Source: Botryllus schlosseri (Eukaryota > Chordata > Ascidiacea > Stolidobranchia > Styelidae). From it: a stretch of 20,710 nt of DNA. The stretch spans positions 5,768-26,477 of the forward strand of contig KE605904.1 in the NCBI GenBank assembly GCA_000444245.1, written 5' to 3'. Below are positions 10,371 to 19,700 of the stretch, one piece after another. The notes under the pieces are model-generated. The model was not told the DNA's origin. It saw only the letters and a list, made by a program, of their open reading frames with translations, and made no database searches. The position numbers and the translations under genes were made by a program. How positions within the stretch are numbered: the first letter of the stretch is position 1; the number at the start of each line of letters is the position of its first letter.

Positions 10371-11389
10371 CATGGGTCACCAACGCGGTGTCCGCGGGCA
10401 CCAGGTAGCCAACGACGACCAGATGAGTAGCCTGCGAGTCTGTTCTAAAAATAGATCGCGGACTTCTTGATATGGCGCGGGGTTCCATAGTGGTAGCTCG
10501 ACGTCCAGGACAATGCCAAAGGAGTAAACAACATTAATGTTCCGTAGCAGCCGTGAAGTACTAACAGATTTTCAGTATCTGGATGCCCATTGCCTATTAC
10601 GGATAGCACCTTTTGACACAGCTTATTTCTCTTACAGTCAATGCATATCACAATATCATGTTTCTAACTTTCTGTAACCGTTGCTGCTGCCCGGTATAAT
10701 GACTTCTTTCAAGTCTGGATGCTGAACAGTTGGAGATTGAAATTGTATCACTGCAAAATGACATCCACTACAAAGCCCACCAGGCTGCAGCAAACTTTTG
10801 AAGCCTTGTTGACACGGAAAAGTACATTGAAGTATGCGCATCGGCCATAAAGTTTGCAAGCATGTTTGGTTCAACTTATCGTTGTGAATCAGCCTTTTCG
10901 GACATGCAATTCATCAAAAAAACAAAGACAGAACACGCCTCACTGATGCACATCTGGAACACTCACCCAGAGTTGGAGTGTCAAGTTACATACCAGAGTA
11001 GGCTAAAGCGCACTAGTTCATAGCATGCAATGTCAGGCTTCCCACCGACTGATACATACAACATGACGTCCTGATGTCCAGTCCAAAGTGTGACATGATT
11101 TATCTAAAATTTTGAGTTAACTGCTGTCGTATAATTTATACAAATATAGTGTGAAGTGATTTATGAGTTCTTAAAAAAACTTAATGGCTACAACTAGTTG
11201 AAATGAGATGTTTTGATTTTACAAGACCCTCCTATAAGTCTTACTGCAATGTGATTCCTGCCCAGTGCTATGAATATCAAAGCGGGAATTCAGTCTGGTA
11301 CGGGTAAACGGAGGGAGTGAATGGTAGACCGTCGCTTTAACCAGTACCCAAGAAGTATCTCTTTGTAGCAAAAAGGTTGGTGACTCTTG
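10371..11389 (+). mobile_element. hAT transposon relic (Charlie-like), 1019 bp
   Basis: The left end is CATGGGTCACCAACGCGG. The right end is GGTTGGTGACTCTTG, reverse complement CAAGAGTCACCAACC. It is flanked by an exact 8-base duplication, CGATACAG, at 10363-10370 and 11390-11397. The left subterminal block (GTGTCCGCGGGCACCAGGTAGCC) is a known pattern for hAT elements of this group. It retains the 3' end of a transposase gene (10733-11001), but at about 1 kb it lacks most of the roughly 600-codon protein, so it is an internally deleted copy. The perfect duplication contrasts with the decayed coding part, which suggests the deletion preceded insertion. Confidence 0.92.
10733..11001 (+). pseudogene. 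hAT transposase C-terminal remnant (dimerisation region)
   Basis: Reading from GAG at 10733 gives EIEIVSLQND, then SLVDTEKYIEVCASAIKFAS, then MFGSTYRCESAFSDMQFIK. The last part is the hAT C-terminal dimerisation motif, as in ZBED5, GTF2IRD2-derived and Charlie-like transposases (FGSTY.CE..FS.M..IK.K.R.RLTD.HL). A TGA interrupts at 10799-10801. The frame slips within the seven-A run at 10916-10922, after which the other frame gives KNKDRTRLTDAHLE and ends at TAG 10999-11001. The N-terminal zinc finger and the RNase H-like core are missing. Not functional. Confidence 0.9.
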
Positions 11390-11397
11390 CGATACAG

Positions 11398-12671
11398 TAT
11401 ATGATGAGCTGGTGAAAGTATTCAGTAGAAGTAGCTCCGTAAATTTCTAGTCAACTACGAGTGGACGTGATTTCCGGACACGTCAAATCTAGTTTAAGTG
11501 GAATTAGAAACTGCGGGTATGAAAAGTGCTCATGTAAATAAAACTTGGACGATGGGCCGCGTAGTTTTCGCAGTTAATGAGAATTAGCAACTTTCTAAAC
11601 TGTAGGTGTAGGACTCAGGTACATCCGAGCAAATATAGTGCACAATGCACATGGCCATATTAGCTACATAGCGCAGCCTAACGGGTCGGTTTCAAATGCG
11701 TATTCCTCAAATCTGTGTGTTAATAATACGATTTGATTTTCTTATCTAGACTACATCCAAAATACATATCGAGCATTGTTTTACTTCTATCAAACAGGAT
11801 ATTCGAGCATAACGACGTTGCTATGGCGGTTCTTCAAAGATCAAATTACGCAAACCCACTACATTCTGGAATTTAACTGTTCCCGCCAAAGTACGTGGGT
11901 TCTTGTAAATAAAAGCTTTGATCAATTGATGCCAATTCATATGATAAAAACGGGCAAGCAATTCGACAATATTCATGAATGCTACACGCCATGAAATTCA
12001 TATATTCTCCTGGCGTTCGATAGAAAAACTATGCGGTTGAAGGGATACCAGCTAAATTTAGTGAGAATGATGTCCTGCGATAATTTTACCTTGCGCCCAA
12101 TGAACCTTGTCAATGACCGTGGGAGAACATGCGACTGCGCAGACTGGTGATTCGTGAAATTGTGCTCACTCGTGAAATTGTGCTCACTTTCAGTTCTAGC
12201 CAATTTGGATCGGCAGACCTTTACTATGAGAAACCTTGTCCAAATTTCCCATCTACATTCTCTCGTATACTTACACTATTATTATCCGATTACTCCCCGA
12301 GGCGTACATAAACGTATTGGCTTAAAAGAAATCCGTCTAAGTTGAGAACTTGTCATCTGCAACAAAGTGCTGGCCTGTAGAGGAAGCCTTGTCATCTAAG
12401 TGTCTAATTGTGTGGGCTGTTTATTTATCGTTCAAGCGTACACTCCTTTGTAGATCCGTCGAGAAAAGTTAAGGCTTGTAGCGTTCGCAAAACCGGTGAG
12501 AAACTCGCATTAATTTTGAAAGCGAGATAATCTACTGCCAGGGTAGGCTATCTTCGGACAGCTATGTAGTGTAGGATCGGAAAAAACTAGTTTGTAATCT
12601 TGTCTACCACACTTCTCGATTATTACAGGTAAACAATCAAGGGCTGACTTTGTGGCGTTAGCGTACTGAAT
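11398..12671. other. Unassigned stretch
   Basis: Several short frames open on both strands (11776-11994, 11982-12203, 12129-12345) without recognisable products. Nothing else was seen apart from the duplication at 12153-12188. Confidence 0.35.
12153..12188 (+). repeat. 18-bp perfect tandem duplication
   Basis: CGTGAAATTGTGCTCACT occurs twice in direct succession (12153-12170 and 12171-12188). The unit is a multiple of three and stays open in overlapping frames, but no real protein is evident. Probably slippage. Confidence 0.9.
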
Positions 12672-12838
12672 ATGTATCCGTGTCGAGCACTTTTTGTGAT
12701 TGCTATTGTGTATGGAAATATGCGATCAAGATCCATCGCAGCAATACAGGTCCGTGGAATTCGATAGTAACACTGCATTTTTGTTGGAGAAAGCGACAGA
12801 TTTAGCGGGGAAATGTAACGAAATCCCCACAGAAACAC
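12672..12838 (+). CDS. Possible signal peptide and pro-region of the convertase (uncertain)
   Basis: An ATG at 12672 opens a hydrophobic, signal-like run (MYPCRALFVIAIVYGN) that stays open to 12756. From about 12745, another frame reads RSVEFDSNTAFLLEKATDLA followed by GKCNEIPTE. This vaguely resembles the convertase pro-region pattern W-A-V-E-I...A-D-x-L-A-x-K-H-G. The two pieces are in different frames with no clear intron between them. The link to the gene 3 kb downstream rests only on order, strand and weak similarity. It could be chance. Confidence 0.2.
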
Positions 12839-14010
12839 CGTCGTGTGAACTCATTATTTTATTACTGCATGGTAATTGTGGAATTTGAGCCATCATTATA
12901 ATCTCAATAATCCATCTTCCACAGCATGTCATTCCAACATAGTTTCCGCGGGATTTTTCGATTTTAGATACGGAATGTTGGAATCGTATAATAGTCACGA
13001 TATTATAGTTCGTCAATTGCAAACTGACTTCAGTTATAATTTAACTAGAATGTATCGATGTCGAAATGACTGAGTCGCGACTACAAGGGCTGGTCAAAAT
13101 AAAGTACATGGATGATTTAACGCAGAGCGAACGTTTGTTGATGTTTTACTTGGTGTAATCGGACTCCAGAAGGTTACGTTTACCATTCGTTGCTTATTTC
13201 TTCCCTTCGACGGACCGGCGTCCACGCAAGCGGTATGGCTCGTTAGCTGACGTACCACGAAGCCTATCTAGCACACGTGTATTCGAAGATCACACGGACG
13301 AATATTTTGTTTGTCTCCACTACTTGTAAATTTATTGAATCAATGTACGACGACGTAATAGCTTCCCGATCATAAATTGAATTGAATGAAAGTATACGTC
13401 GTATTACACGCATATATATAATATAGCCACGAGAGATTACATGTACACAACATCGTATCATTTATTTCGTCTTATCTCTATTTCACACGGCATATAGATT
13501 ACCAGGTAGTACAAATGTTCATATCGGGAATTTCACGTCATGGAATTAGGTATTGTTGGCAAGACTCCTCATTGATCAAATATTAAAATGGCGTTAAAAA
13601 TATATTCGGTTATAGATGATTCGACACCTAGTCTACAATTAATAATCTGAAGCAGTGTGTTACTAAGACTTTTTAGACCGCGACCTAAATCTGAGTTATA
13701 TTGGCATCTCGCATCGTTTATGCCACGGGAGACTAGGATTTAACATCGTAATTGTTGACTAAAGAAGATGACTGCACACAAGGACTACTTATAGTTTTAC
13801 AGGGCATCGCCCTTCAATTAAAGGGCAAATTGTAGAAACAATGACAACACGACAACCTTGCTTATAACAGCATACACAAGATAATTCATAATTTCCGGCA
13901 CATCAACTCATTAGTTAGGGGTTCTTTTACTAATCTCTAATCATGATTTATACGCTTACCAGCCAACTCCTATGTCGCGTCTTTATATTCTTGAAATTAA
14001 ATGAATAGAG
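12839..14010. other. Unassigned stretch
   Basis: A frame at 12876-13073 follows an acceptor-like CTTCCACAG at 12915-12923 but matches no known domain. The rest is AT-rich with no paired ends. If the weak signal/pro-region candidate at 12672 is real, this is intron of the convertase gene. Confidence 0.3.
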
Positions 14011-14228
14011 CAGGGGTGCCCAAACTTATAGTCACCCCAAAATATAACCTTGCACATCGTCCGAAATTCCCATTATCACCCAGAGCACATATATTGTAAT
14101 TTTACACGGTTGGACTCGCAAACAAAAAAAATAGAGCCTTATCTTCGGAAAGTAACCAAACACCACACTTTAATTGAATAAAATCATCCCGCTCGCAGCA
14201 CTTTGGGTTCCGCAACTTTGAGCACCAG
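14011..14228. mobile_element. Probable short hAT element, about 218 bp
   Basis: The left end is CAGGGGTGCCCAAACTTATA. About 200 bases on, GGGTTCCGCAACTTTGAGCACCAG reads on the reverse strand as CTGGTGCTCAAAGTTGCGGAACCC, a comparable hAT tip followed by AGTGCTGCGAGCGGG. The right terminus is worn and the 8-base flanks do not match, so either the exact right border or the pairing is uncertain. Confidence 0.5.
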
Positions 14229-14300
14229 ATTTACAAGGGTGGTGAGAATCAATGCTGTCCGTAAATCCCATATCCGACGACCGTAGTACAATGCTATACA

Positions 14301-15592
14301 CAGAGGTGGTCAAAGTAGTCACGAAAGCTACTCAAGTAGAAGTAGAAGTAGCAACGAAAAAATCTACTCAAGTACGAGTAGAAGTACTTCTTCAACAAGC
14401 CACCTAAAACTACTTGAAGTAGAAGTAGAATTGACTGACTTTAAATCTACTCAAGTAAGTAAGTAGTTTTGAAAAAGCAGTCCTAATTCGTTCCCATGGA
14501 CTGTCAAAAGCTGCGAATTGAACTATGCAGCAGGTTCAGAGAGCTTGATTCGTATTGATGCAACCCTGGAGGTATCAATTTTCGACAGAACAAGCATTGT
14601 TTCGCATCATGGGATGCAAATTATAGTATTGATATGAAAATGCGATACTAACCCCTAGTTTACTAGAAGACCTCGTTTTTAGAGAATATCATGGCATGGC
14701 GCCCTACCCCATATTATTAGGCCCCAAGTTTAGGCGAAGATCAATACGTAGAAATTGTATCGGATACGGTTCCCATCACTTTGCGCGATTAGTAAACGTT
14801 AATAACAAATTTTGGGGATCGTAAAAGTTATATTTAGTGTAGATTTATTTTCGGAAAATAGAGGCATAATTACTCCACTTGCTTTTATGCTTCAACATGT
14901 ATGTTCTGCAGACAAAAGAACTGAAAGTAATTAGAACCAAAGGTATGATAGTCGCAATTGAAAGTGAAATACGAGTACCACTTCTAAAAAGCGGAATATA
15001 TATTTCATGCCTTTTGTCCATAAAGCTTCAAAGGTGATCTGCTAAAACATGTGTAACGTTAAAAAAGCTGGATATTCCATATTAGCAAGTCACGCATGGG
15101 CTGCTAGATTACGATATGATAGGTAATTGCTAGATTGCGAAACGGTAGTTTCAAACGTTATGTTGGGTCACATTTACTGTGATTAAATATTTGATATGGC
15201 AACAATGCGCTGTGAGAGGAACCAAGCAATCCGGTGCCTAAATTATATTCACTGATACTTTCATGAAAACCTATTAGTCACTCCATCACTGGGCTACTAT
15301 CCGCGAAGAGCAACAAAATTTCTGGGCTTTACTTGACTTTTATGAATATTCATTGTTAGTACTCCGTGGAAACAGCCTCGAAATTCCTAAGGCTATCTAT
15401 CGTATTGGGGAATTAAACTACTTCTACTTGACAAACTGAAAATAGCGAAAAGTAAGTAGGTAGTTCACAAAATATTACGAAGTAGAAGTAGAAGTACAGA
15501 AAATCAAATCTACTTGAGTAAGTACCAGAAGTAGAGGAAAACTACTTGAGTACTTCCAAAAAGTAGAAGTACTTCGTTACTGACCACCTCTG
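14301..15592. mobile_element. hAT-like non-autonomous element with AAGTAGAAGTA arrays, 1292 bp
   Basis: The left end CAGAGGTGGTCAAAGTAGTC and the right end ACTGACCACCTCTG (reverse complement CAGAGGTGGTCAGT) are flanked by an exact 8-base duplication, GCTATACA, at 14293-14300 and 15593-15600. About 170 bases inside each end are filled with CTCAAGTA and AAGTAGAAGTA repeats in inverted arrangement, probably transposase-binding sites. The middle is AT-rich with no long frame, so it depends on a transposase supplied elsewhere. CAGAGGTGG-type ends with these repeats are known from animal hAT elements. A second, truncated relative ends at 3246. The perfect duplication suggests a fairly recent insertion. 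Confidence 0.9.
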
Positions 15593-15675
15593 GCTATACA
15601 CTAGTCCGAATTAATGACAATTTTGAACAGAAGATTCATTCATATGTTTTTTCTTCAATCCTTCAATTTCCCAAG

Positions 15676-15689
15676 CTGACCAGCAGTTG
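15676..15689 (+). CDS. Possible microexon encoding end of convertase pro-peptide (ADQQL)
   Basis: A strong pyrimidine tract and acceptor (TTTCCCAAG, ending 15675) precedes codons for D-Q-Q-L in the same frame as the exon at 15807. Convertase pro-peptides carry a WAEQQ motif shortly before the NDP segment. The join [20 protein letters not shown] would match that spacing. The donor (GTCCTT) is weak and a 14-base exon is unusual. The frame also stays open from here through to 15869, so a read-through form is possible. Tentative. Confidence 0.28.
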
Positions 15690-15806
15690 GTCCTTTACCT
15701 TTGCCTTTGTAAACAGCGTGGTGCACGTGTTCTTCCTAAAGGAATACCGATTACCGAGTATTTGCGATTGGGGGTGCTGCATCTGCTATTTTTGTCGTTG
15801 TTACAG

Positions 15807-15869
15807 GAATCAAGGGAAGTGAAGAACCTTAATTTTAACGACCCGAGTTGGAGCGATGCCTGGTTTCTG
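15807..15869 (+). CDS. Convertase exon: start of mature catalytic domain (NDP-W segment)
   Basis: It encodes about 21 residues, ending [11 protein letters not shown], which match the FNDPMWNQQWYL-type segment that opens the mature domain of PC1, PC5 and furin. The 5' border is a good acceptor: a T-rich stretch then TTACAG at 15801-15806, phase 0. The 3' border is less clear. A phase-0 donor GTATAT at 15870 pairs with an acceptor ending at 15939, giving a 70-base intron and the join WFL-RPSMNVQ. A better-looking donor, AG|GTATAG at 15896, pairs in phase 2 with an acceptor ending at 15947, giving a 52-base intron and [16 protein letters not shown]. The second fits the usual 8 to 13 residue spacer between W-x-L and the x-N-V motif better. 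No RxKR pro-peptide cleavage site is visible in this exon. Confidence 0.82.
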
Positions 15870-18468
15870 GTATATAAAACTGATGACATACATAGGTATA
15901 GTCCCTGTTACGATGAAACTTGTATAGCTTACAGATCAGCGACCGAGCATGAATGTACAGAAGGCGTGGAATGAAGGATATAACGGACTTGGTGTCCTCG
16001 TAACTGTTCTTGATGATGGTTTGGAATACCAGCATCCTGATATTCTACCGAACTATGTGAGTATAGAGGCTTGTTTTCCTTATAATATCGAATCCAAGTA
16101 GAGGCCAATGATACAATACATCTCGTTCAGATTATTACGCGCCACTAGGTTTCTGCAAGGGGGCAGCTAATGATTATTGTGAAGCCTAGCGAGGAAACGT
16201 TCCATTAAATATAAGCAGCTGACTGATCCCTTGCAGTAATATAATACAATCGTTTTACAATACTGACGGCCAGAAGAGTTTGAACTGCCCTAGTATATCA
16301 ACAACCGCTCTGTTTGCCGTGTGATGCAAACCTTGCTCAGATGCTATCTGTCTCCGGGAGATGTGTCTATTGAATTATCGTGGTCCAACAGCAATGGTTC
16401 TCAAACTTTTTTAGACGCGCACCCCTTTTTGATAGTGAAAAATTTCGCGCCCCACTTATCATCATATCACAAAATGTAACCAGAATGCTAGCTATCCCAA
16501 CGATTAGTTTGATGGCATGGAAGGTTATGAATGCCGATTTTCAAGCAGGAAACTAGCACTATACATAGAGCAATGACATGAATTATAGAGTTAAATCGCG
16601 CCGTGTGCAGAAAACATTTCAGTTTACCGCAGCTTCGCGCCCCGCTTCTGATGCCTTCACTCCCCCCAGTTTGAGAACCACGATCCTACACATAAATAAT
16701 ATGTTACTGAAGTCGGAATAGACGTATATTAAACGAAACCGCATTGCCGACCGTGCAAGGACCGGTTTCGTGTGGCAATGAACGTGGCTAAACATGCGAC
16801 CGATTAGATTAAGCATGATGACAAGTTTGTCAATGAGAAACTTACAACGTACATTAGTATAACCTACATCGGTTTGCTGGAGTATCTCCATATCCTAATT
16901 CAGGGGTCACCTACTTAAAATTGGTAACGGGCCACATTCCCAGCTCTTAGTAGGTGCTGCGGGCCGCAATATTATAATATTGAAGCATAAAAAGGTTTTA
17001 CGCTTCGGCAAATGTTATGCCATACTGCGTCAATGCGCCGTTTTGCTCTTTTACTTGCGCATAGAAATTATCATTATTATATTCTTTACTCACAGTAAAA
17101 CTGGTAAATACACGCATAATCCGAGGAGAAAACTGCACCCTAAGGAAAACGGGGAGAATGAAGTAAAATTAAAAACTTTCCCTAATAGTGTCGAATAATT
17201 AATATACCACGGCGACGACAGTGGCGTTTGTTGCCTCGCTATTTCTTAACGTTCGATGTCACCTGATACACCATTTTGTTCTCAACTCGGGCATAGACCT
17301 ATTTACGTAATGTACTGAGAATTCGTGAATAAAAACCCAGATATTCTGATGAGCACTCGATTTTCGTAGTGCGGTGTGATATGAGCCACACTCAGTGTTT
17401 GGCAACGCTCAGCAGTGACTAACATGCCCATTGTCCATATTGTCATGATGGTTCAAGGCTGGGCAAATTATTCGAGTACTGTAATCCGAATCATGTAGTA
17501 ATTCTAATGATTTGAATAGAGTATCGAGAGGCCATTGTTCGGACACTGCAATTCTACTTCTCCTTCCACTAAAAGTAGGTTGCACAGATACCGATCAATC
17601 CTTGATCGCAGATAAAACCGAATAAACTTTTCGATCGGGATCTTTGCAATCCGCCCTAAATGATGTATTACATTATAAGGGGAATTATAGTTTCAATATT
17701 TTCTTCCCGCCGTCTGAGCCTTCAGACCGCGACTTGAATGAGAACTGCGCGTAAAAAGCAGACCATATTCAACGATAAGTCAGAGGGCGTTGCAGTTGGT
17801 GTCTCGCTCAATGTTTTCGTCTGGCCCACTGTCACATCAAGTCAAGTCGATTCGTTGCTATCGACTTGTTCGCCATGGAGAGCACGGTGCTGTTACAGAC
17901 AATGTCATATTATATAGTGAAGCGTGACGAAGATGCGCGTATCACAGGATATTATTGTGATCTTCTTCACCGCTGAGAAATTGAGATTATTTTCAGAATT
18001 TAAATCTCAAGTCTGCTGCCGCGGACAACAGAATACGATCTGGCAGGCCAAATGCGACCCGCGTGGCACGAGTTGGTGACCCTGTCCTAAGTGATGGGTT
18101 AATTACCATACCTGCCCAGTAACCGGCATCGCGTCCGATTTTCCTCATATTCTTAATAGTGCCGCAAAATTTGGTATCTAAGTTTGATTCTATTATACAA
18201 ATATCGTGATTACGTTGCATGTTTAAAATAATGGTAATGCCGAATAACTATACTATACTGTTGTGTAAGAATTCTTCTGCATCGTACGACTTCAATGGTG
18301 ATGACAACGATCCGACTCCCCGGTATTCATTCGGGAATGAGAATAGACACGGGACTAGATTAGCAGGAATTATAGCCGCTGCGGCGAATAACAGCGAGTG
18401 CTCTGTGGGAGTCGCTTACATGGCCAGTATTGCAGGTAGAGTACTGGACTTTGAAATCATATTACTGT
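15807..18468 (+). CDS. Proprotein convertase (furin/kexin-like, S8B), partial gene, three exons
   Basis: This is the 5' part of the catalytic domain of a calcium-dependent subtilisin-like convertase, a secretory-pathway enzyme that cuts precursors after basic residues. Seen directly, in order: an FNDPSW..AWFL segment; [14 protein letters not shown] followed by VTVLDDGLE with the catalytic Asp and HPDI..NY; then [24 protein letters not shown] with the catalytic His, and [12 protein letters not shown]. These match the family order (furin D153 and H194 regions). The exon borders use GT-AG, and the [10 protein letters not shown] join is in frame (phase 0). The oxyanion Asn, catalytic Ser and P domain are absent and should lie to the right. 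Oddities: HGTRCAGE reads HGTRLAGI, and VRMLDG appears as RVLDF. A divergent paralogue, an inactive homologue or early decay are all possible. Which convertase it is (furin, PC1, PC5, PC7 or a lineage-specific copy) cannot be settled from so few exons. Confidence 0.9.
15940..16056 (+). CDS. Convertase exon with catalytic aspartate
   Basis: It reads [15 protein letters not shown], then [21 protein letters not shown]. This aligns without gaps to furin LNVKAAW..GYTG..IVVSILDDGIEKNHPDL..NY. The catalytic Asp is the first D of LDDG. The exon ends in AACTAT|GTGAGTAT at 16057, a near-consensus donor in phase 0, so the next exon must start with a full codon, as the His exon does. The 5' border is either 15940 (after CAG) or 15948 (after GAG), depending on which tiny intron is used. 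The ATG at 15949 encodes the usual L/M before N-V and is not a translation start. Confidence 0.9.
16392..16683. mobile_element. Short hAT MITE in the convertase intron, 292 bp
   Basis: The left end is CAATGGTTCTCAAACTTTTT, followed by GCGCACCCC. The right end is CGCGCCCCGC...CCCAGTTTGAGAACCACGA. Both are the 'CAGTGGTTCTCAAACT / GCGCCCC' class of hAT tips. Flanks TCCAACAG (16384-16391) and TCCTACAC (16684-16691) agree at 6 of 8 positions. No coding capacity. The minus-strand frame at 16619-16891 crosses its right end and is spurious. Confidence 0.82.
16901..18084. mobile_element. hAT-like element in the convertase intron, 1184 bp
   Basis: The left end is CAGGGGTCACCTACTTAAAA, followed by AACGGGCCACATT and GCTGCGGGCCGC. 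The right end is GCGTGGCACGAGTTGGTGACCCTG, reverse complement CAGGGTCACCAACTCGTGCC, followed by GCGGGTCGCATTTGGCC. Flanks TCCTAATT (16893-16900) and TCCTAAGT (18085-18092) agree at 7 of 8 positions, with TA at the centre as in Buster-type sites. I see no transposase frame in the interior. A CTGGGCAAATTATTCGAGTA stretch near 17460 could be the tip of something nested. It accounts for over half of the 2.2-kb intron. Confidence 0.82.
18270..18468 (+). CDS. Convertase exon with catalytic histidine
   Basis: It opens with [19 protein letters not shown] after the acceptor GTGTAAG at 18263-18269. This continues the previous exon's NY exactly where the family reads NYDPEASYDFN. Next come NENRHGTR with the catalytic His, and [21 protein letters not shown]. 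The Cys of HGTRCAGE is Leu here and the Glu is Ile. Two phase-1 donors exist: GTAGAG at 18436 and the stronger GTAAGT at 18469. The reading between them, [10 protein letters not shown], resembles the family's VRMLDGEVTDA with one residue fewer, so I favour 18469. No convincing next exon (VRMLDG or IYSASWGP motifs) is visible before the window ends. Acceptor and donor choice are inference; the homology is direct. Confidence 0.88.
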
Positions 18469-18765
18469 GTAAGTAGTTGGTATGTCTATTATGTACTATC
18501 GCAATTCGGACGCATACAGGCTTGGTCTGCCCATGACCTGCTACCCATACCCGTGGCCTAATATAAGCATTACACTGTTGCGGTGGTTGAGACATATCAC
18601 ATATGCCATTGATATAGATATAGAATAATATTTTCTTTGATGAAACTAAGAAAAGTCAATTCGACTATGGAAGAGTCAAGTACACAAACTGCAGAAAAGT
18701 AACCACTCTCACAAGCGAGCAACTGTTATCTAATCTTGTAGAGGCTGAAAATAACAACATTACCC

Positions 18766-18801
<36 letters not shown>

Positions 18802-19624
18802 GAGGGAGAGAGAGAGAGAATCTTTGTTCGTGTACATTACATATCAACATTACATTACAAAAATGTAACCGTGAAATGCGAGATGCCAAGTAGACGGGAG
18901 ACTCGATATGACAAAGTCTTCAGAGCCCAGCCACCCAGGACAGGAGCAATTTTCACATTCGATAACTAATAAATAAAAGTAACTGAGGAACGAAAAGAAA
19001 AACGAGACACAGTATCATGGAACAATTCGAAATACAATGCAAATACAATTAAGCGGTAGTTAGAGACTTGCACGAGAATAACCACTGTCATAGTCATTCC
19101 GATCGTTTCGCTATTATGACACTCGATATATTATCCGAACACAATTGCATATATATCAGTAGAACTAATTCCTAAGATATTCTGTAACGGGTCATATCAC
19201 AGACAGTGACATACCTGACCGGTGATGAGCACCTAAATTCGGACGATTCCCCGCTTAATTCGGCACAGGCTCGCAATTCCTATCATTAGGATATAACAGA
19301 ATTAGCAATACTTCGTTTGTTTCAACACAAGATGAGCAAATATGGTGAATCAATTATGATCCATGATGCGTGTAGTAACAATCAAACATCAACTCAGATA
19401 TGGGCGTACAGGCCCACCGAAGCATCGTGTTTTGTGGATTTAGCCTTTAGTATTGTTAGCTTTTCCATAAATAATTATCTGCATGGCTGAAATCTTTTTG
19501 CTTTTAATTTTAATTAGCAGGTGAAAATACCCCTTCAGCCCGTGCTCTGTGGCTTAGCACCGAATTCGAAGAACTACTATACTATATTAACCATATGTGT
19601 GTGTTACACCGTAATATAGTATAC
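18469..19624. other. Probable convertase intron sequence
   Basis: It follows the strong donor at 18469. It holds the GA microsatellite (18765-18819) and otherwise featureless AT-rich DNA. A textbook acceptor occurs at 19500-19520 (T-rich tract, then TTAGCAG), but the sequence after it does not resemble any convertase motif. Confidence 0.4.
18765..18819 (+). repeat. (GA)n microsatellite
   Basis: About 55 bases of GA dinucleotides broken by one GCGA and one GGGA. Minus-strand frames rich in Ser-Leu across it are artefacts of the repeat. Confidence 0.97.
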
Positions 19625-19700
19625 CAGGGATTCTTAAAGTATGGGTCGCGAAGGGTATGGAAACGTGAGCCGCTCTAATGTGATGGCAAAATTTCTCGCA
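19625..19700. mobile_element. Solo hAT end (CAGGGATTCTTAAAG type)
   Basis: CAGGGATTCTTAAAGTATGG, then GTCGCGAAGGGTATGG and GTGAGCCGC, matches the common hAT tip 'CAGGGATTCTCAAAGTGTGGGTCGCG'. The preceding 8 bases are TAGTATAC. I found no partner end followed by a matching octamer before the window ends, so its right border is unknown. Confidence 0.6.

Noticed and set aside
17993-18220. Minus-strand frame with an [17 protein letters not shown] tail
   Set aside because: It overlaps the right end of the hAT-like element at 16901-18084 and the intron just before the His exon; the pattern reflects the GCGGGTC terminal block.
18665-18889. Minus-strand Ser/Leu-rich frame
   Set aside because: It is the translation of the GA microsatellite.
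19521-19680. Possible next convertase exon after the strong acceptor TTAGCAG at 19514-19520
   Set aside because: The in-phase reading (GENTPSARALWLSTEF) has none of the expected VRMLDG, VTD or IYSASWGP motifs.
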